64,000 bases of DNA from Edaphobacter aggregans (GCA_022736715.1 DZDJ01000007.1:1-64000), one strand, 5' to 3'; shown: positions 1 through 9,584, counted from the stretch's first letter. The notes: generated by a model not told the origin, from the sequence alone. Program-made: numbers and translations.

Positions 1-38
1 ACTAGTGAGCGAGAGACAGTTCAAGATACAAACATCAA

Positions 39-1268
39 CTATCGAATTAGATTAATTGTTTCCTGGGCTATTGTGTCGAAAGTTGTAACAGTCTTTGAAT
101 TTGCTTCAAATGCGCGTTGGGCCACTATCAGATTGGCGAATTCTGTTGATATGTCAACATTTGAAGCCTCCAATGCGTCGTCTTGTATTGATCCACGGCC
201 ACCAAGACCTGCCACACCAATACTTGCTTGCCCAGAGCCAGTAGTTGCAGTGTAATTATTATCGCCCAATCGTTGCAGACCCTGGTTGTTGTTTACCGTT
301 GCCACCGCTATCTGTCCGATATTTTCAGTTTGCCCATTGTCAAACTGTGCCGAAATGACACCACTGGCATCTACCGAAAACCCTTGATATTGACCTGCCG
401 CAAATCCATCTTGATTTGTCTGAGAAACCGTGGAACTCGAAGCTGACTGCATCACTAGTGGGTTACCAGGAGAACCATATAAATTCCAATGGAAATTGAG
501 ATCGCTGGCACCATCAGTCAGATTTGTGAATTGGATGCCGCTGATATTGGAAGACGGACTTGTCAGCTTTCCATTGGAATCGAAAGTGAGAGTCCCTGTG
601 TTATTTATAGCTGATCCACTATAGTCTGAACCAGGAAGATTGATTGAATAACTCCACTGAGTGGGACTTGTCTTCGTGAATGATACAGTTGCACTATGTG
701 CCGTTCCCAGTGAATCATACATTGTCATCGTTGTTGCAAATTGCGTCCCGGTAGCTGAACTTGAATCAAGGTTAGTTATAAGCGCTATATTTTTTGTTGA
801 CTGCGCCTGCTCTACAGCGCCTACAGGGATGTTGATTGCAGCCAAAGGAGCATTTGTGTCAACCGCACCATTTGTTACAGGGTAACCCATCACTTGCTGG
901 CCGTCTGCGGTAATCAGCTTGCCTGAATTATCAAGTGAAAAGTTTCCTGCTCTGGTCAGTTCCTGAACTCCGTTTTGTTGGACTATAAAAAATCCATTTC
1001 CATTGAGAGCCATATCCGTCGCATTGGAAGTTGTCGTCAGGCTTCCCTGAGAAAAATCAGACGATATGGCTGCCACTCCGGTTCCCATACCCGCGAGCAA
1101 TGGGTCATTAGAACCGGAAACACCTAATTGCTGATAGAACAGATCCTGAAACTCCGTATCTTGCTTTTTGAAAGCGGTAGTATTCAAATTGGATAGGTTA
1201 TTACCTATGGTATTCAGAGCAGTAGAGTCGGCCTCCAGCCCTGTCAGTGGTATCGAAAATGATGGCAT
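39..1268 (-). CDS. flgE: Flagellar hook protein FlgE
   Basis: Structural subunit of the extracellular flagellar hook, exported by the flagellar type III system. The 409-aa product has the N-terminal rod/hook signature (GLEADSTALNTIGNNLSNLN, with TAFK following), the FlgE/F/G core around residues 80-130 (NGNGFFIV, TRAGNFSLD) and the C-terminal signature LEASNVDISTEFANLIVAQR. The middle is Ser/Thr/Asn-rich, as is usual for the exposed hook domains. The start has a GGAGAGGGAC ribosome site just upstream. It is the last visible gene of the flagellar operon and lies 95 nt after flgD; that gap shows no clear terminator. Its codon use is more AT-rich than most of the window. Confidence 0.95.
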   Translation of the reverse strand: MPSFSIPLTGLEADSTALNTIGNNLSNLNTTAFKKQDTEFQDLFYQQLGVSGSNDPLLAGMGTGVAAISSDFSQGSLTTTSNATDMALNGNGFFIVQQNGVQELTRAGNFSLDNSGKLITADGQQVMGYPVTNGAVDTNAPLAAINIPVGAVEQAQSTKNIALITNLDSSSATGTQFATTMTMYDSLGTAHSATVSFTKTSPTQWSYSINLPGSDYSGSAINNTGTLTFDSNGKLTSPSSNISGIQFTNLTDGASDLNFHWNLYGSPGNPLVMQSASSSTVSQTNQDGFAAGQYQGFSVDASGVISAQFDNGQTENIGQIAVATVNNNQGLQRLGDNNYTATTGSGQASIGVAGLGGRGSIQDDALEASNVDISTEFANLIVAQRAFEANSKTVTTFDTIAQETINLIR

Positions 1269-1363
1269 GTCCCTCTCCTTACTGTTTTCACAATATCTAA
1301 AATGTGGCCGATACTCGTATTACATTCTCTGAGTTATCTATCCAGAACGAGTAACACCGTTGA

Positions 1364-1768
1364 CTACTGTGGTGTGCCTCTACTACCAGGTGTAGTCATC
1401 GTAGTTCTGCTTTCCCGTGCTGAGCCTTGACTCGGAGCGGTGCCAGTCAAAGATGTAATCCCCTGGTTGATCGAAATCAACTGCTGCAGGCTATTCACTT
1501 GAACCAATTGATCAATATAAGAATTAGGGTCTGTCGGAGCAGTGGGATCCTGATTTTTCAGTTCGCTGACCAGTAGCGTCATAAAGTCGTCAGCAGTTAT
1601 ATTCGAACCTCCACCAGAAGTACTCGATGGGGACGATCCTCCGGATGGACTACTGTTTAATGGTTTAGACTTTACTGTAAGTGCTCTATCCAGAGCATCA
1701 GCCTTATCGGTACCTAAAGTAGAATTACTCATATTACTGTTTCGAACAATTTCAGCAACATTCTGCAT
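1364..1768 (-). CDS. flgD: Short flagellar hook-capping protein FlgD
   Basis: Scaffold (cap) needed to polymerise FlgE into the hook. Residues 55-105 carry the conserved FlgD N-terminal region (DDFMTLLVSELKNQDPTAPT, then YIDQLVQVNSLQQLISIN). The 134-aa product stops soon after this with a low-complexity Ser/Thr/Gly tail. The C-terminal Ig-like/tudor half found in typical FlgD proteins of about 220 aa or more is missing. No frameshift remnant was noticed in the 95 nt before flgE, so it looks like a naturally short form. The chosen start has GAGGT 6 nt upstream; an in-frame ATG at 1732 has no ribosome site. It sits between fliK and flgE, the usual place for flgD. Confidence 0.88.
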   Translation of the reverse strand: MQNVAEIVRNSNMSNSTLGTDKADALDRALTVKSKPLNSSPSGGSSPSSTSGGGSNITADDFMTLLVSELKNQDPTAPTDPNSYIDQLVQVNSLQQLISINQGITSLTGTAPSQGSARESRTTMTTPGSRGTPQ

Positions 1769-1852
1769 ACGATTACCTCAATAGATGAATTCACTTCACA
1801 AGGAACTACTGGCTATAGGGCCCATATCATTTGTTTGCATAGTGAGCAACCC

Positions 1853-3619
1853 CTATGCACGAATGCTCAGTCTTTTATCTATGGCCTCTTCCATCACTAC
1901 TTCATGTGATGCTATTGCGATAGAGCCTTGCAATTTAAGTGCTCCGCGATTCTCCTCAGGCTGCTGAAAATGATGCGGGGTGTGGGGGGCATTTTGCTGT
2001 TGCATACCTGATTGCGTGTTCGTCCCCAGACTCTGCGAAGCACTATATTGGGTCATGTTCTGACCTTCCGGCGCAGATGGCACTACATGAACTGTCAACT
2101 TGCTCACGGATATTTGTTGCTGAGTAAGATATGACGAAATATCTGCAATACTATTTCTTAAAGCCTGCTCTGCTCCAGGAGAAGATGCCCACAGGGAGGC
2201 TGCAACTGCTCCTGAAGATTCCATATCTGCACGAACCTGGAGCCACCCATGGCTGGAGTCAGAGATACCAACTTCCAGGGAATGTGCTCCAACAGCAGGA
2301 GCTTGTCCCAAAGATATTTCAGATGGATGTCCGACTCCCACCGCTGCATCCATCCCAGCAAAAGCTCCGCCGGCTGCCACATTCTCAGAGTGCAGGCTTG
2401 TACCACTCAACGAGATACGGCTGCTGGGTTCTACAGTCGCAACTGTCGTCCCAATTACAAACTTAGGATCACTCGGTATTTCCAATGAATGAGAAATACC
2501 ATCTACATTTGCTGTCGACAGCTTATTTGACGCCGAAAGTTTTGCAGTCTTCCTAACAGTCTCCGACGAGTTTTCTGCCTGTAGTATTTCCGATTTATTT
2601 CGGACAGAAACATCAACATCACTTATCATGGTGGATTGCCTAACTTCTGGGACAGCATTTACTGACGCATTTCCATCTAATAAGGCAACTGCTGAGTGAT
2701 TCAGGGCTTGATTATCGTCCACTTTTTCCAAAGGCTTTTCATTTTCACTAAGCACCTCAGAGCCCATATTCTGGCCACTCTCCGCTAAGGTGTTATTTCT
2801 AGAAAAGCTGCCAGAATTCAACATACCTGAGCGGACATCATTGGTCGTGCTTTTCTCCCCTGAACATTGATTTGGGGTGCTTTCTCCTACAAGAATTTCT
2901 TTATCAATGAATCTGCTTTGTTGCTTGGAGTTCTCGTCAGGCCTGGCACCTTGAAAAACTGTGCTTGCGCCCACAGCAGAGGCGTCTTTCTGCCTTACAG
3001 TAACAGATGACATTACATCGTTTATAGAGACAGTGGCACTATCTTCCGGAAAAGCAGAGCCCAAGACACTTCCTGAAATCTTTGCGGTTGAATGTTGAGG
3101 ATTTTTCAGGGGGCAATGTCCTGATATATACGCCAGGTTGGTGTAATATTCAGCAACCAAGGTGGAGCTAGTCTTGTCTACCGTATTACTGTGATCTTTT
3201 TTATCTTTTTTTATGATGCCTGTTTTTTTTACGGTTAGATCATCTTTGCCAACCCTATCCACATTTATTTGATCGGGATCATTGATAATCAAAGTAGTAA
3301 CTATGCGTTGCTCTTTCTTATTCTCTGCTATTTTTACTGACAATACAGGCGAATACGCGGGCCTTACTAAACCTGCAGATTCCCCCTTACCCGCACCCAG
3401 ATTCAGGTCTTCTCCCTCCTGAATTTTCCCTTTCAACGATCTGTCCGGCGCAGGCTGGCTCGAAGAATCTGTTTGATGAGCTAACATATCCGCGAAATCT
3501 TGCTCATTACCTTTTGTAATATATGTTGCAGTAGATAGATGAGGAGATACTACATTGATAGTTGCTTCGCCAGCACACTTCATATCAGGAACAACACTTG
3601 CAGTCACGGCCGACAGCAT
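1853..3619 (-). CDS. fliK: Flagellar hook-length control protein FliK
   Basis: Secreted molecular ruler that measures hook length and switches the export specificity of FlhB. The 588-aa product is mostly low-complexity, Ser/Asn/Lys-rich and poorly conserved. The recognisable part is the C-terminal Flg_hook-type domain near residues 470-515 (LWASSPGAEQALRNSIADIS, then a VSKLTVHV strand), followed by a Gln-rich tail. The start is supported by GAAGGAG about 8 nt upstream. It lies between fliJ and flgD in the minus-strand operon. This gene is the most AT-rich stretch of the window by eye. The assignment rests on the C-terminal domain, gene position and length. Confidence 0.85.
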   Translation of the reverse strand: MLSAVTASVVPDMKCAGEATINVVSPHLSTATYITKGNEQDFADMLAHQTDSSSQPAPDRSLKGKIQEGEDLNLGAGKGESAGLVRPAYSPVLSVKIAENKKEQRIVTTLIINDPDQINVDRVGKDDLTVKKTGIIKKDKKDHSNTVDKTSSTLVAEYYTNLAYISGHCPLKNPQHSTAKISGSVLGSAFPEDSATVSINDVMSSVTVRQKDASAVGASTVFQGARPDENSKQQSRFIDKEILVGESTPNQCSGEKSTTNDVRSGMLNSGSFSRNNTLAESGQNMGSEVLSENEKPLEKVDDNQALNHSAVALLDGNASVNAVPEVRQSTMISDVDVSVRNKSEILQAENSSETVRKTAKLSASNKLSTANVDGISHSLEIPSDPKFVIGTTVATVEPSSRISLSGTSLHSENVAAGGAFAGMDAAVGVGHPSEISLGQAPAVGAHSLEVGISDSSHGWLQVRADMESSGAVAASLWASSPGAEQALRNSIADISSYLTQQQISVSKLTVHVVPSAPEGQNMTQYSASQSLGTNTQSGMQQQNAPHTPHHFQQPEENRGALKLQGSIAIASHEVVMEEAIDKRLSIRA

Positions 3620-3691
3620 ATTTGTGGCTCCTTCACGGGATATTCTCCTGCAAGCGAATCACCACAATGTCCTGAGAGTTCAGGAGAAGTA

Positions 3692-4144
3692 TTAAAGTTT
3701 CTTTATACTCTGTATTGCATACTTTCGGGAAAACCATTCATCGGCCCCCCGTTGCTCGTTTCTCGCTTTTTTCAGTTCCAGTTGAGCAGCGATATTGTCC
3801 ACGAGTATCTTTACCTGCTCTTGTTCACAACGGCTACACAGATAACTGTTGCTAGCAGCGGACAACTCTCGCAAACGAATTTGTAAAATCTGATGTAACC
3901 CATTCAAGTTTGACTCTGCAATATTGCTGATTGCTTCAGCTAGTCCACGCTCCTGCATATCTCCTATTTGCAAAGCATATCTGTGTGATAAAGTCTCCTG
4001 CTCCTTCCTATTCCCCTGACATTCCATTGCCGACTCAACATGCCGGACACGAGCCATGGCATACTGAAGGTCTGACAGCCGCTGAGATTCTACTATTTTT
4101 TTAATATGATGCAACCGCTTCAGGCGGAAACATTGAACGCTCAT
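3692..4144 (-). CDS. fliJ: Flagellar export chaperone-like protein FliJ
   Basis: FliJ is the small coiled-coil stalk of the FliH-FliI-FliJ export ATPase complex. It helps couple ATP hydrolysis to unfolding and export of flagellar subunits. The 150-aa product is predicted to be almost entirely charged helix/coiled coil (for example QYAMARVRHVESAMECQG and IAAQLELKKARNEQRGADEW), the size and character of FliJ. It starts 9 nt after the fliI stop codon with GGGAG 5 nt before the ATG. Primary-sequence similarity in this family is weak, so the call leans on position between fliI and fliK, length and coiled-coil composition. Confidence 0.82.
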   Translation of the reverse strand: MSVQCFRLKRLHHIKKIVESQRLSDLQYAMARVRHVESAMECQGNRKEQETLSHRYALQIGDMQERGLAEAISNIAESNLNGLHQILQIRLRELSAASNSYLCSRCEQEQVKILVDNIAAQLELKKARNEQRGADEWFSRKYAIQSIKKL

Positions 4145-4153
4145 ACTTACTCC

Positions 4154-5491
4154 CTACAACTCTAGTGACTGCAGCTCATTAAGTGTCTGCTGGAATATCA
4201 ACTGCTCCGATGCTTGTTGCTCCAGAAAGCGGCGAATCGCTGGGCGGGCACGTATTGCCTGATCCAATTCAGCATCAGATCCAGGTTTATAAGCTCCGAT
4301 ACGAATCAAATCTTCTGACCTTGCATATGACGCCAGTAGCCGCCGAATTAGCCCTGCACGTTCAAGATGTTCATTTGATGCGACCGCCGGCATCAACCGG
4401 CTAATTGAATCCAGCACAGCTACTGGCGGATACCATCCTTCTGATGCCAAATCACGCGAAAGAACGATATGTCCATCCAACAGTGAGCGCACAGCATCAA
4501 CCAGCGGATCCTGTTGATCGTCCCCTTCCATCAGTACTGTATAAAACGCAGTTATACTTCCATTTTGAAAATTACCAGCTCTTTCAATGAGCCGAGCCAG
4601 ACGCAAAAATACAGACGGAGTATAACCCTTGGCCGTTGGTGGCTCTCCCGCAGCCAGCCCAATTTCCCTTGCCGCCATTGCAAATCGTGTCAGGGAATCG
4701 AGAACAAGCAGGACATGCTTACCGCGCGATGCGTAAAATTCTGCCACCGATGTTGCCGCCAGAGCTGCACGCATTCGCAACAACGGCGATTGGTCAGAGG
4801 TCGACACCAGAACGACTGAACGTTTGCGACCTTCCTTCCCTAATGAATCCTCTAAGAACTCCCGGACTTCACGTCCCCGCTCGCCAACCAACCCTACTAT
4901 CGTCATCTCCGCAGACGTATTTCTCGTCATCATCCCTATCAGTGTGCTCTTGCCAACGCCGGAACCACCAAAAATGCCGACTCTCTGTCCTCTGCCTACC
5001 GTGAGCATTCCATCCAAAACTCGGAGTCCAGTTGCGAGAGGTTCTTTAATTGGGATGCGATTCATTGGTTGCGGAATATTTCCGTCTAACGGCCACGTTT
5101 CAGTTAGTCGCGGCACGCCAGCAGCATCGAGTGGTGAACCGAGTGCGTCCAGTACGCGCCCAGCCAGGCTCTCACCCATGGTCATCTGTGGAATGCCGCC
5201 CAAAGCAATTACTGAGTCTCCATAGCGTATACCCGCCATTGCATCCAACGGCATTGAAATCACATGTCGGCCACGAAAGCCGATCACCTCTGCCGCATGT
5301 CGATCTCCCTGCTGGTCCACAATTTCACAGCACTCGCCAACAGAGCAGAATGGGCCTTCGGATTCCACTGTTTGTCCGACCGCTTCTACAACTTTTCCCC
5401 GCCATCGCCATGTCGGTCTTTCCGTGAGTTTTATGAAATAAGAAGACAACTCAGAATTCGCTTTCACTGCACTGAGGGTTGGAGTATTCAC
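4154..5491 (-). CDS. fliI: Flagellum-specific ATPase FliI
   Basis: Cytoplasmic hexameric ATPase that energises the flagellar type III export apparatus and is related to the F1 beta subunit. The 445-aa product has Walker A GIFGGSGVGKST (Lys 181), the family sequence VGERGREVREF, and Walker B-like VLLVLDSLTRFA. The N-terminal beta-barrel domain occupies about residues 25-100. The start is GTG; its GTGA overlaps the fliH stop by 4 nt, implying translational coupling. The C-terminal helical domain (DLIRIGAYKPGSDAELDQAI) is complete. Confidence 0.97.
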   Translation of the reverse strand: MNTPTLSAVKANSELSSYFIKLTERPTWRWRGKVVEAVGQTVESEGPFCSVGECCEIVDQQGDRHAAEVIGFRGRHVISMPLDAMAGIRYGDSVIALGGIPQMTMGESLAGRVLDALGSPLDAAGVPRLTETWPLDGNIPQPMNRIPIKEPLATGLRVLDGMLTVGRGQRVGIFGGSGVGKSTLIGMMTRNTSAEMTIVGLVGERGREVREFLEDSLGKEGRKRSVVLVSTSDQSPLLRMRAALAATSVAEFYASRGKHVLLVLDSLTRFAMAAREIGLAAGEPPTAKGYTPSVFLRLARLIERAGNFQNGSITAFYTVLMEGDDQQDPLVDAVRSLLDGHIVLSRDLASEGWYPPVAVLDSISRLMPAVASNEHLERAGLIRRLLASYARSEDLIRIGAYKPGSDAELDQAIRARPAIRRFLEQQASEQLIFQQTLNELQSLEL

Positions 5492-6279
5492 AGTAACTCA
5501 TTCCCCACTTGCGGATTGTGCTGCAGTAAGTCGAAGAAGCCACGCTCAATTTCTTCCAGCTGCGCCTTCACCCCAAGTTCCACAGTCCCCAACTGTGTTT
5601 CCAAGATGCACTCCGAGCCATCTAATTTCCCATCGCCAATAATTGTCGGACAGAATTGGGCTCCATCCATGCCACGAAATAGCCCCTGCCACTGATTCAC
5701 CGCATCAGGGGCAACCTTCAATACAATCGAGCTTGTATCGGCCATTTTCTCCATTGCCACATGCACCACACCGGCCAACAACAATGGATCCAACTGCGCC
5801 TCACGATGCAAGATACGGGTTGCGATTGCCAGCGCCAATCGGACAACTTCTTTTTCCACGCGCTGAAAATACTCCCCCTTTGCTTTTTCCATATTGTGGA
5901 GAAATATCTCAACTTTTTCATGCTCCTCTCCGAAGCGTTGCTCCATCTCTGTCGCTTTGGCGGCCTCTCCTTCTTCCCGTCCCATCCGAAAGAATTGTTC
6001 AGCTTCCATTTTCTGCGCTACTAATTGCTCTTCCAACCGTTGCTCAAGAAAACTAATTTTCTCCTGCAGGCTTTGTAGCATATTCATTTCTGTTTGCAGA
6101 TTTTCCGTCTCAGCTTTCTGAGCACAAGGCACGTTGTCCCATACCCGAAATAGAAGCGGCTCGACGTCGGCCGTAAAGGGTTCGTCACTTACGGACGAGT
6201 CATTCAGAATCAAATCAGCTAATACAGTAGCAGCAACATCTTCCTGTGCCGCTTGATTCGAATCAGATGGCGAAATCAT
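5488..6279 (-). CDS. fliH: Flagellar assembly protein FliH
   Basis: Negative regulator and stator of the FliI ATPase; it docks the ATPase to the export gate and C-ring. The 263-aa product has a long charged coiled coil at about residues 65-135 (MNMLQSLQEKISFLEQRLEE) and a FliH/HrpE/V-ATPase E-like C-terminal half (VVRLALAIATRILHREAQLD, then VHVAMEKM). It starts inside the end of fliG with a 17-nt overlap and has GGAG upstream of the ATG. Its stop overlaps the fliI GTG. Family sequence conservation is modest, but context and the C-terminal domain are convincing. Confidence 0.92.
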   Translation of the reverse strand: MISPSDSNQAAQEDVAATVLADLILNDSSVSDEPFTADVEPLLFRVWDNVPCAQKAETENLQTEMNMLQSLQEKISFLEQRLEEQLVAQKMEAEQFFRMGREEGEAAKATEMEQRFGEEHEKVEIFLHNMEKAKGEYFQRVEKEVVRLALAIATRILHREAQLDPLLLAGVVHVAMEKMADTSSIVLKVAPDAVNQWQGLFRGMDGAQFCPTIIGDGKLDGSECILETQLGTVELGVKAQLEEIERGFFDLLQHNPQVGNELL

Positions 6280-7351
6280 TTTCAGACTCCACTTTCAGAA
6301 TTATTTTTCCTTCAGTCTCCAATTTGCGGGCCAATTGCAGCATTTCCTGCTGCGCTGCTGCTACTTCGCGCATTCTCACTGGCCCCATTACCTCCATGTC
6401 CTCTACCAACATTTCCACTGCCCTGGAACTCATTGCTTTGAACATATGGGCCCTGAGGTCCTCTTTCGCACCTTTTAGGGCCAGGCCCAGCATCCGTTTA
6501 TCAACCTGATTTACAATCTCGCGCATGCTCTGAGAAGGAACTGTGAGTAAGTCATCAAAAGTAAACATCAAGTTGCGTATGCCGATTGCTATTGTCGGCT
6601 CCTTCTTCTCAATTTCCTCCAGAATTGTCTTACTCGATTGCTGGTCCAACCGATTCATTAAATCTGCTACCGCCTTGAATCCCGAGTAAGCACGCCGTCC
6701 GCCCGTACCCCCCGACTCTGATCGTTGATGCAGGATCACGGCTACTTTCTGCGCCATTTCTGGAGAGAACTGCCTCATTTCTGCAAGCCTGTACACCGCT
6801 GCTACACGTTGTGGTTCCTCCAGATTCATCAGCACAACTGAGGCCCTCTTAGGGTCAAGATGCGCCAGAACCAGGGCCACCGTTTGCGGATGTTCTCCTT
6901 CCAGAAATTTACTCAACTGCTGCGGATCCATGTTCTGCAGCATGGCAAGGTCACTATGCGTAGCCTCTTCCGCTCGCCGAACCTGTGCCATCAAATCCTC
7001 TGCGCGCTGCCGCCCAAAGGCCTCAACTAACAACTTCTTCGCATACTCCATGCCACCACGCAACATATATTGTTGCGTTTCCAGCAGTTCATGAAATTCA
7101 TTCATCACCTGCAGGATCAACCCCGGAGAAATCTCTTTGATGTTGGCGATTTCTTCTGTGAGCCGCTGCACATCATTTTCAGAAAAGCTTTGTAACAATC
7201 CTTTAGCAAGCTCATCGCCAATCGCAATCAACAAGACTGCAGCCTTGCGCAGGCCCGATATATTGGCACGTGGAATCGTCTGCGGTGCCGGTAAAAGATG
7301 ACCTGCCTCAGCTCCATTCATCTCCTGGGATAGTGCTGCCGCCGTGGCCAT
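6263..7351 (-). CDS. fliG: Flagellar motor switch protein FliG
   Basis: Torque-generating rotor protein of the C-ring, between the FliF MS-ring and FliM. The 362-aa product has the three FliG domains: N-terminal (LRKAAVLLIAIGDELAKGLL), middle armadillo domain with the EHPQTVALVLAHL motif, and C-terminal charged torque helix region (LMFTFDDLLTVPSQSMREIV, then LKGAKEDLRAHMFKAMSSRA). I chose the ATG at 7351 over one at 7381. It forms a TGATG junction with the fliF stop and has GGAGGAG about 8 nt upstream, whereas the longer start would overlap fliF by 31 nt. EhPQ and charged residues needed for rotation appear intact. Confidence 0.96.
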   Translation of the reverse strand: MATAAALSQEMNGAEAGHLLPAPQTIPRANISGLRKAAVLLIAIGDELAKGLLQSFSENDVQRLTEEIANIKEISPGLILQVMNEFHELLETQQYMLRGGMEYAKKLLVEAFGRQRAEDLMAQVRRAEEATHSDLAMLQNMDPQQLSKFLEGEHPQTVALVLAHLDPKRASVVLMNLEEPQRVAAVYRLAEMRQFSPEMAQKVAVILHQRSESGGTGGRRAYSGFKAVADLMNRLDQQSSKTILEEIEKKEPTIAIGIRNLMFTFDDLLTVPSQSMREIVNQVDKRMLGLALKGAKEDLRAHMFKAMSSRAVEMLVEDMEVMGPVRMREVAAAQQEMLQLARKLETEGKIILKVESENDFAI

Positions 7352-9207
7352 CAATTTGTCTCCTCCGGAGCCTGCATCCAACTCTCCAGCAAGCGCTTAC
7401 TCTGGAGTGGCTCGCGTTTGATGTAGTCCGTCACATGATCGAAAATTGTCTGCGCATTTCGCGGGGCCATGGACTGCCCCGGAAGCGCGGCCGCATCCGT
7501 CCTCATAAATACTTCCGTCGACAATCCAGCGGCTCCACTTGCTAGTGCGGCCACATCCTGCTGTCCTGATCGTGGCGCCGCCAATAGCGCCGGCTGCTTC
7601 AATGCAGTAGTAATCTGCTTCATGGCAGGACGGACAATCCATAGCAATAAAATCATCAGGGCGGCCATCAGCAATAGCGTGCGGACCAACCCTGGCTGCA
7701 ACGCAGCAAATCCTGCCGCCTGCCCCAGCACTTTTTCCAGTGTGGTTGCTTTCCCGCCTTCATTCGAAGAGAAGCTCACATTCTCTAATACGACAGCGTC
7801 ACCACGCCGCGGGTCATACCCTACCGCTGCCTGCGCCAATTGCTCCAGTTTGCTCATCTCATCGGGAGTGCGCGCCCGCCACACCATCCGCGTCTGCTTT
7901 CCGCTTCCTTCAATCACAGAACGGTCATTGATCAGAATTGCGGCCGTAATCCTGCGCACCCTGCCCGGTCCCTCCACAGAATGATGTGTGCGCTGCGAAA
8001 CAGCATAATTAGCGCTCTCTTCACGGCTGTTCTGGCCCTGCCCTGTAATCTCCGGATAAAGCGGAAGGTTTGGGTTCGAGGTTGTTACCGTCTGCGATGG
8101 ACCATTTTTTGCAGCGGCCTGCGGTGCGGCCTGCATAAGAGGCGGCACCGGATTACGGTTCATGTTCGTGCCGCTTTGCACCGCATTTTGCGCGCTTCCC
8201 AGTGCAGCAGCAGCAGGAGTATTGCTTGCCGTTCCCGGAACTCCCATCGGCCGCACCTGAGGACTCGAAGTTTGTTCTGATCGCCGCATACTTAGCGTAG
8301 CCATGTTCGCTGGATCATAAACTTCGTCCGTCTGCTCATCAGTCCCTTCGTCGTAACTGATGTTGACAGTTGCCCGAATGTTGTCTCTCCCTGCCAATGG
8401 AGTTAGTAGCTCAACTATTTTTCCCTGCAAAGCCTGCTCCTCGGCGGCCGCCTCCGCTGTAGCACTTGGAGGAGCAAAGCTCTGACGTCCATCCGCATCC
8501 ACCAGCACCACATCGTCCGGACGCAGATTGTCCACTGCCCCCGCAACCAGGTTTCGGATCGAACCAATTTCTTCCTGCGTCAGGGAGGCCTTTCGTAACT
8601 TAAGCACCACAGACGCTTTCGCATCCCTTTGCTCCGAGGTGAAAAGTGATTGCTCTGGCATTACCAGGTGCACCCTCGCAGAGCGCACGGCGCCGAGTGT
8701 TTCAATTGTGTGCTCCAATTCTCCTTCCAAAGCGCGCTGATAATTTACCTTCTCATCAAACTCCGAGCCGACCCAGTTTGGCTTATCAAAAATCTCAAAC
8801 CCCATCCTGCCTGTTTGTGGAATCCCCTTTGCAGCAACCAGCAATCGGGCCTTATTCAACTCGCTTACCGGGACACGGATGCTCGCTCCGTCCGGAGTCA
8901 GGTCATAATTAATGCCAGCCTGTGTCAACTCCGTACCAAGCTGCTGCGCGTCCTGCGCATCCAGCCCCGCATAAAGAATGCGCCAATCCGGGCGCATCGC
9001 CAACCACAGCATTCCCACCGCAACCCCAAGCACCAACAGGGATGAAATCAACAACCATCGGCGCTGCTGTGATGGCATTGCCCCAATCCGCTCACGCACA
9101 TTGTTCAACACCTCACGCAGCCGGTTCATTATTTCAGCAGCAGGCCCCGCGGACGGTTGTCCGCCTTGCTCATTCTGCGCCGTCTGCTGTCTATCGTTTT
9201 CTGCCAT
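7351..9207 (-). CDS. fliF: Flagellar MS-ring protein FliF
   Basis: Inner-membrane ring on which the flagellar rotor and export gate assemble. The 618-aa product has a first membrane helix near residues 51-70 (WLLISSLLVLGVAVGMLWLA) and a YscJ/FliF ring-building domain with AGLDAQDAQQLGTELTQAGI and ARVHLVMPEQSLF. A disordered Pro/Asn/Gln-rich periplasmic segment covers about 300-410, and a second membrane helix (LLLMAALMILLLWIV) precedes a cytoplasmic tail. That tail ends in a conserved FliG-binding helix (LLESWM). The length is a little above the typical 550-570 aa, mainly from the disordered region. It is coupled to fliG through a TGATG junction. Confidence 0.96.
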   Translation of the reverse strand: MAENDRQQTAQNEQGGQPSAGPAAEIMNRLREVLNNVRERIGAMPSQQRRWLLISSLLVLGVAVGMLWLAMRPDWRILYAGLDAQDAQQLGTELTQAGINYDLTPDGASIRVPVSELNKARLLVAAKGIPQTGRMGFEIFDKPNWVGSEFDEKVNYQRALEGELEHTIETLGAVRSARVHLVMPEQSLFTSEQRDAKASVVLKLRKASLTQEEIGSIRNLVAGAVDNLRPDDVVLVDADGRQSFAPPSATAEAAAEEQALQGKIVELLTPLAGRDNIRATVNISYDEGTDEQTDEVYDPANMATLSMRRSEQTSSPQVRPMGVPGTASNTPAAAALGSAQNAVQSGTNMNRNPVPPLMQAAPQAAAKNGPSQTVTTSNPNLPLYPEITGQGQNSREESANYAVSQRTHHSVEGPGRVRRITAAILINDRSVIEGSGKQTRMVWRARTPDEMSKLEQLAQAAVGYDPRRGDAVVLENVSFSSNEGGKATTLEKVLGQAAGFAALQPGLVRTLLLMAALMILLLWIVRPAMKQITTALKQPALLAAPRSGQQDVAALASGAAGLSTEVFMRTDAAALPGQSMAPRNAQTIFDHVTDYIKREPLQSKRLLESWMQAPEETN

Positions 9208-9263
9208 GTCTTCCTGCCAATGACTCCCTGCTCAATTGCGTTGATTCTGCTATACGCACCTTG

Positions 9264-9584
9264 CTAGAACTGCATATTCAGCATCTGCTGGTATGCTCCA
9301 ACAGCTTTATTACGCAATTGCAGGGCCAGCTCGAAAGCCATGTCCGCTTTCTGTGTCGCAATCATGGCCGTGTGCACATCCACCCCCTGTCCGTTCAGCA
9401 AACCGCTGACCGCTTGTGTGGCCTGCGTGTCAAGCCCGTTTGCCTCTTTCACAAACGCACTCAATGCCCCGGAAAACGGCTGCCCCTGTGCTGCCGCTGC
9501 ATTCCCGGCAGCTTCATTTCCCTGCAGTGCGGAATCAAAATCAGAGTTCATTATTGAGTCAGCAAGTTTTGCAGTAGCGATCAT
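9264..9584 (-). CDS. fliE: Flagellar hook-basal body complex protein FliE
   Basis: Small protein that connects the MS-ring to the proximal rod and is the first rod substrate exported. The 106-aa length is typical. The conserved C-terminal half is present: DVHTAMIATQKADMAFELAL followed by QLRNKAVGAYQQMLNMQF. The N-terminal 40 residues are Ala/Gln-rich and variable. It lies between flgC and fliF, as in many flagellar operons, with 33 nt to flgC and 56 nt to fliF. Confidence 0.95.
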   Translation of the reverse strand: MIATAKLADSIMNSDFDSALQGNEAAGNAAAAQGQPFSGALSAFVKEANGLDTQATQAVSGLLNGQGVDVHTAMIATQKADMAFELALQLRNKAVGAYQQMLNMQF

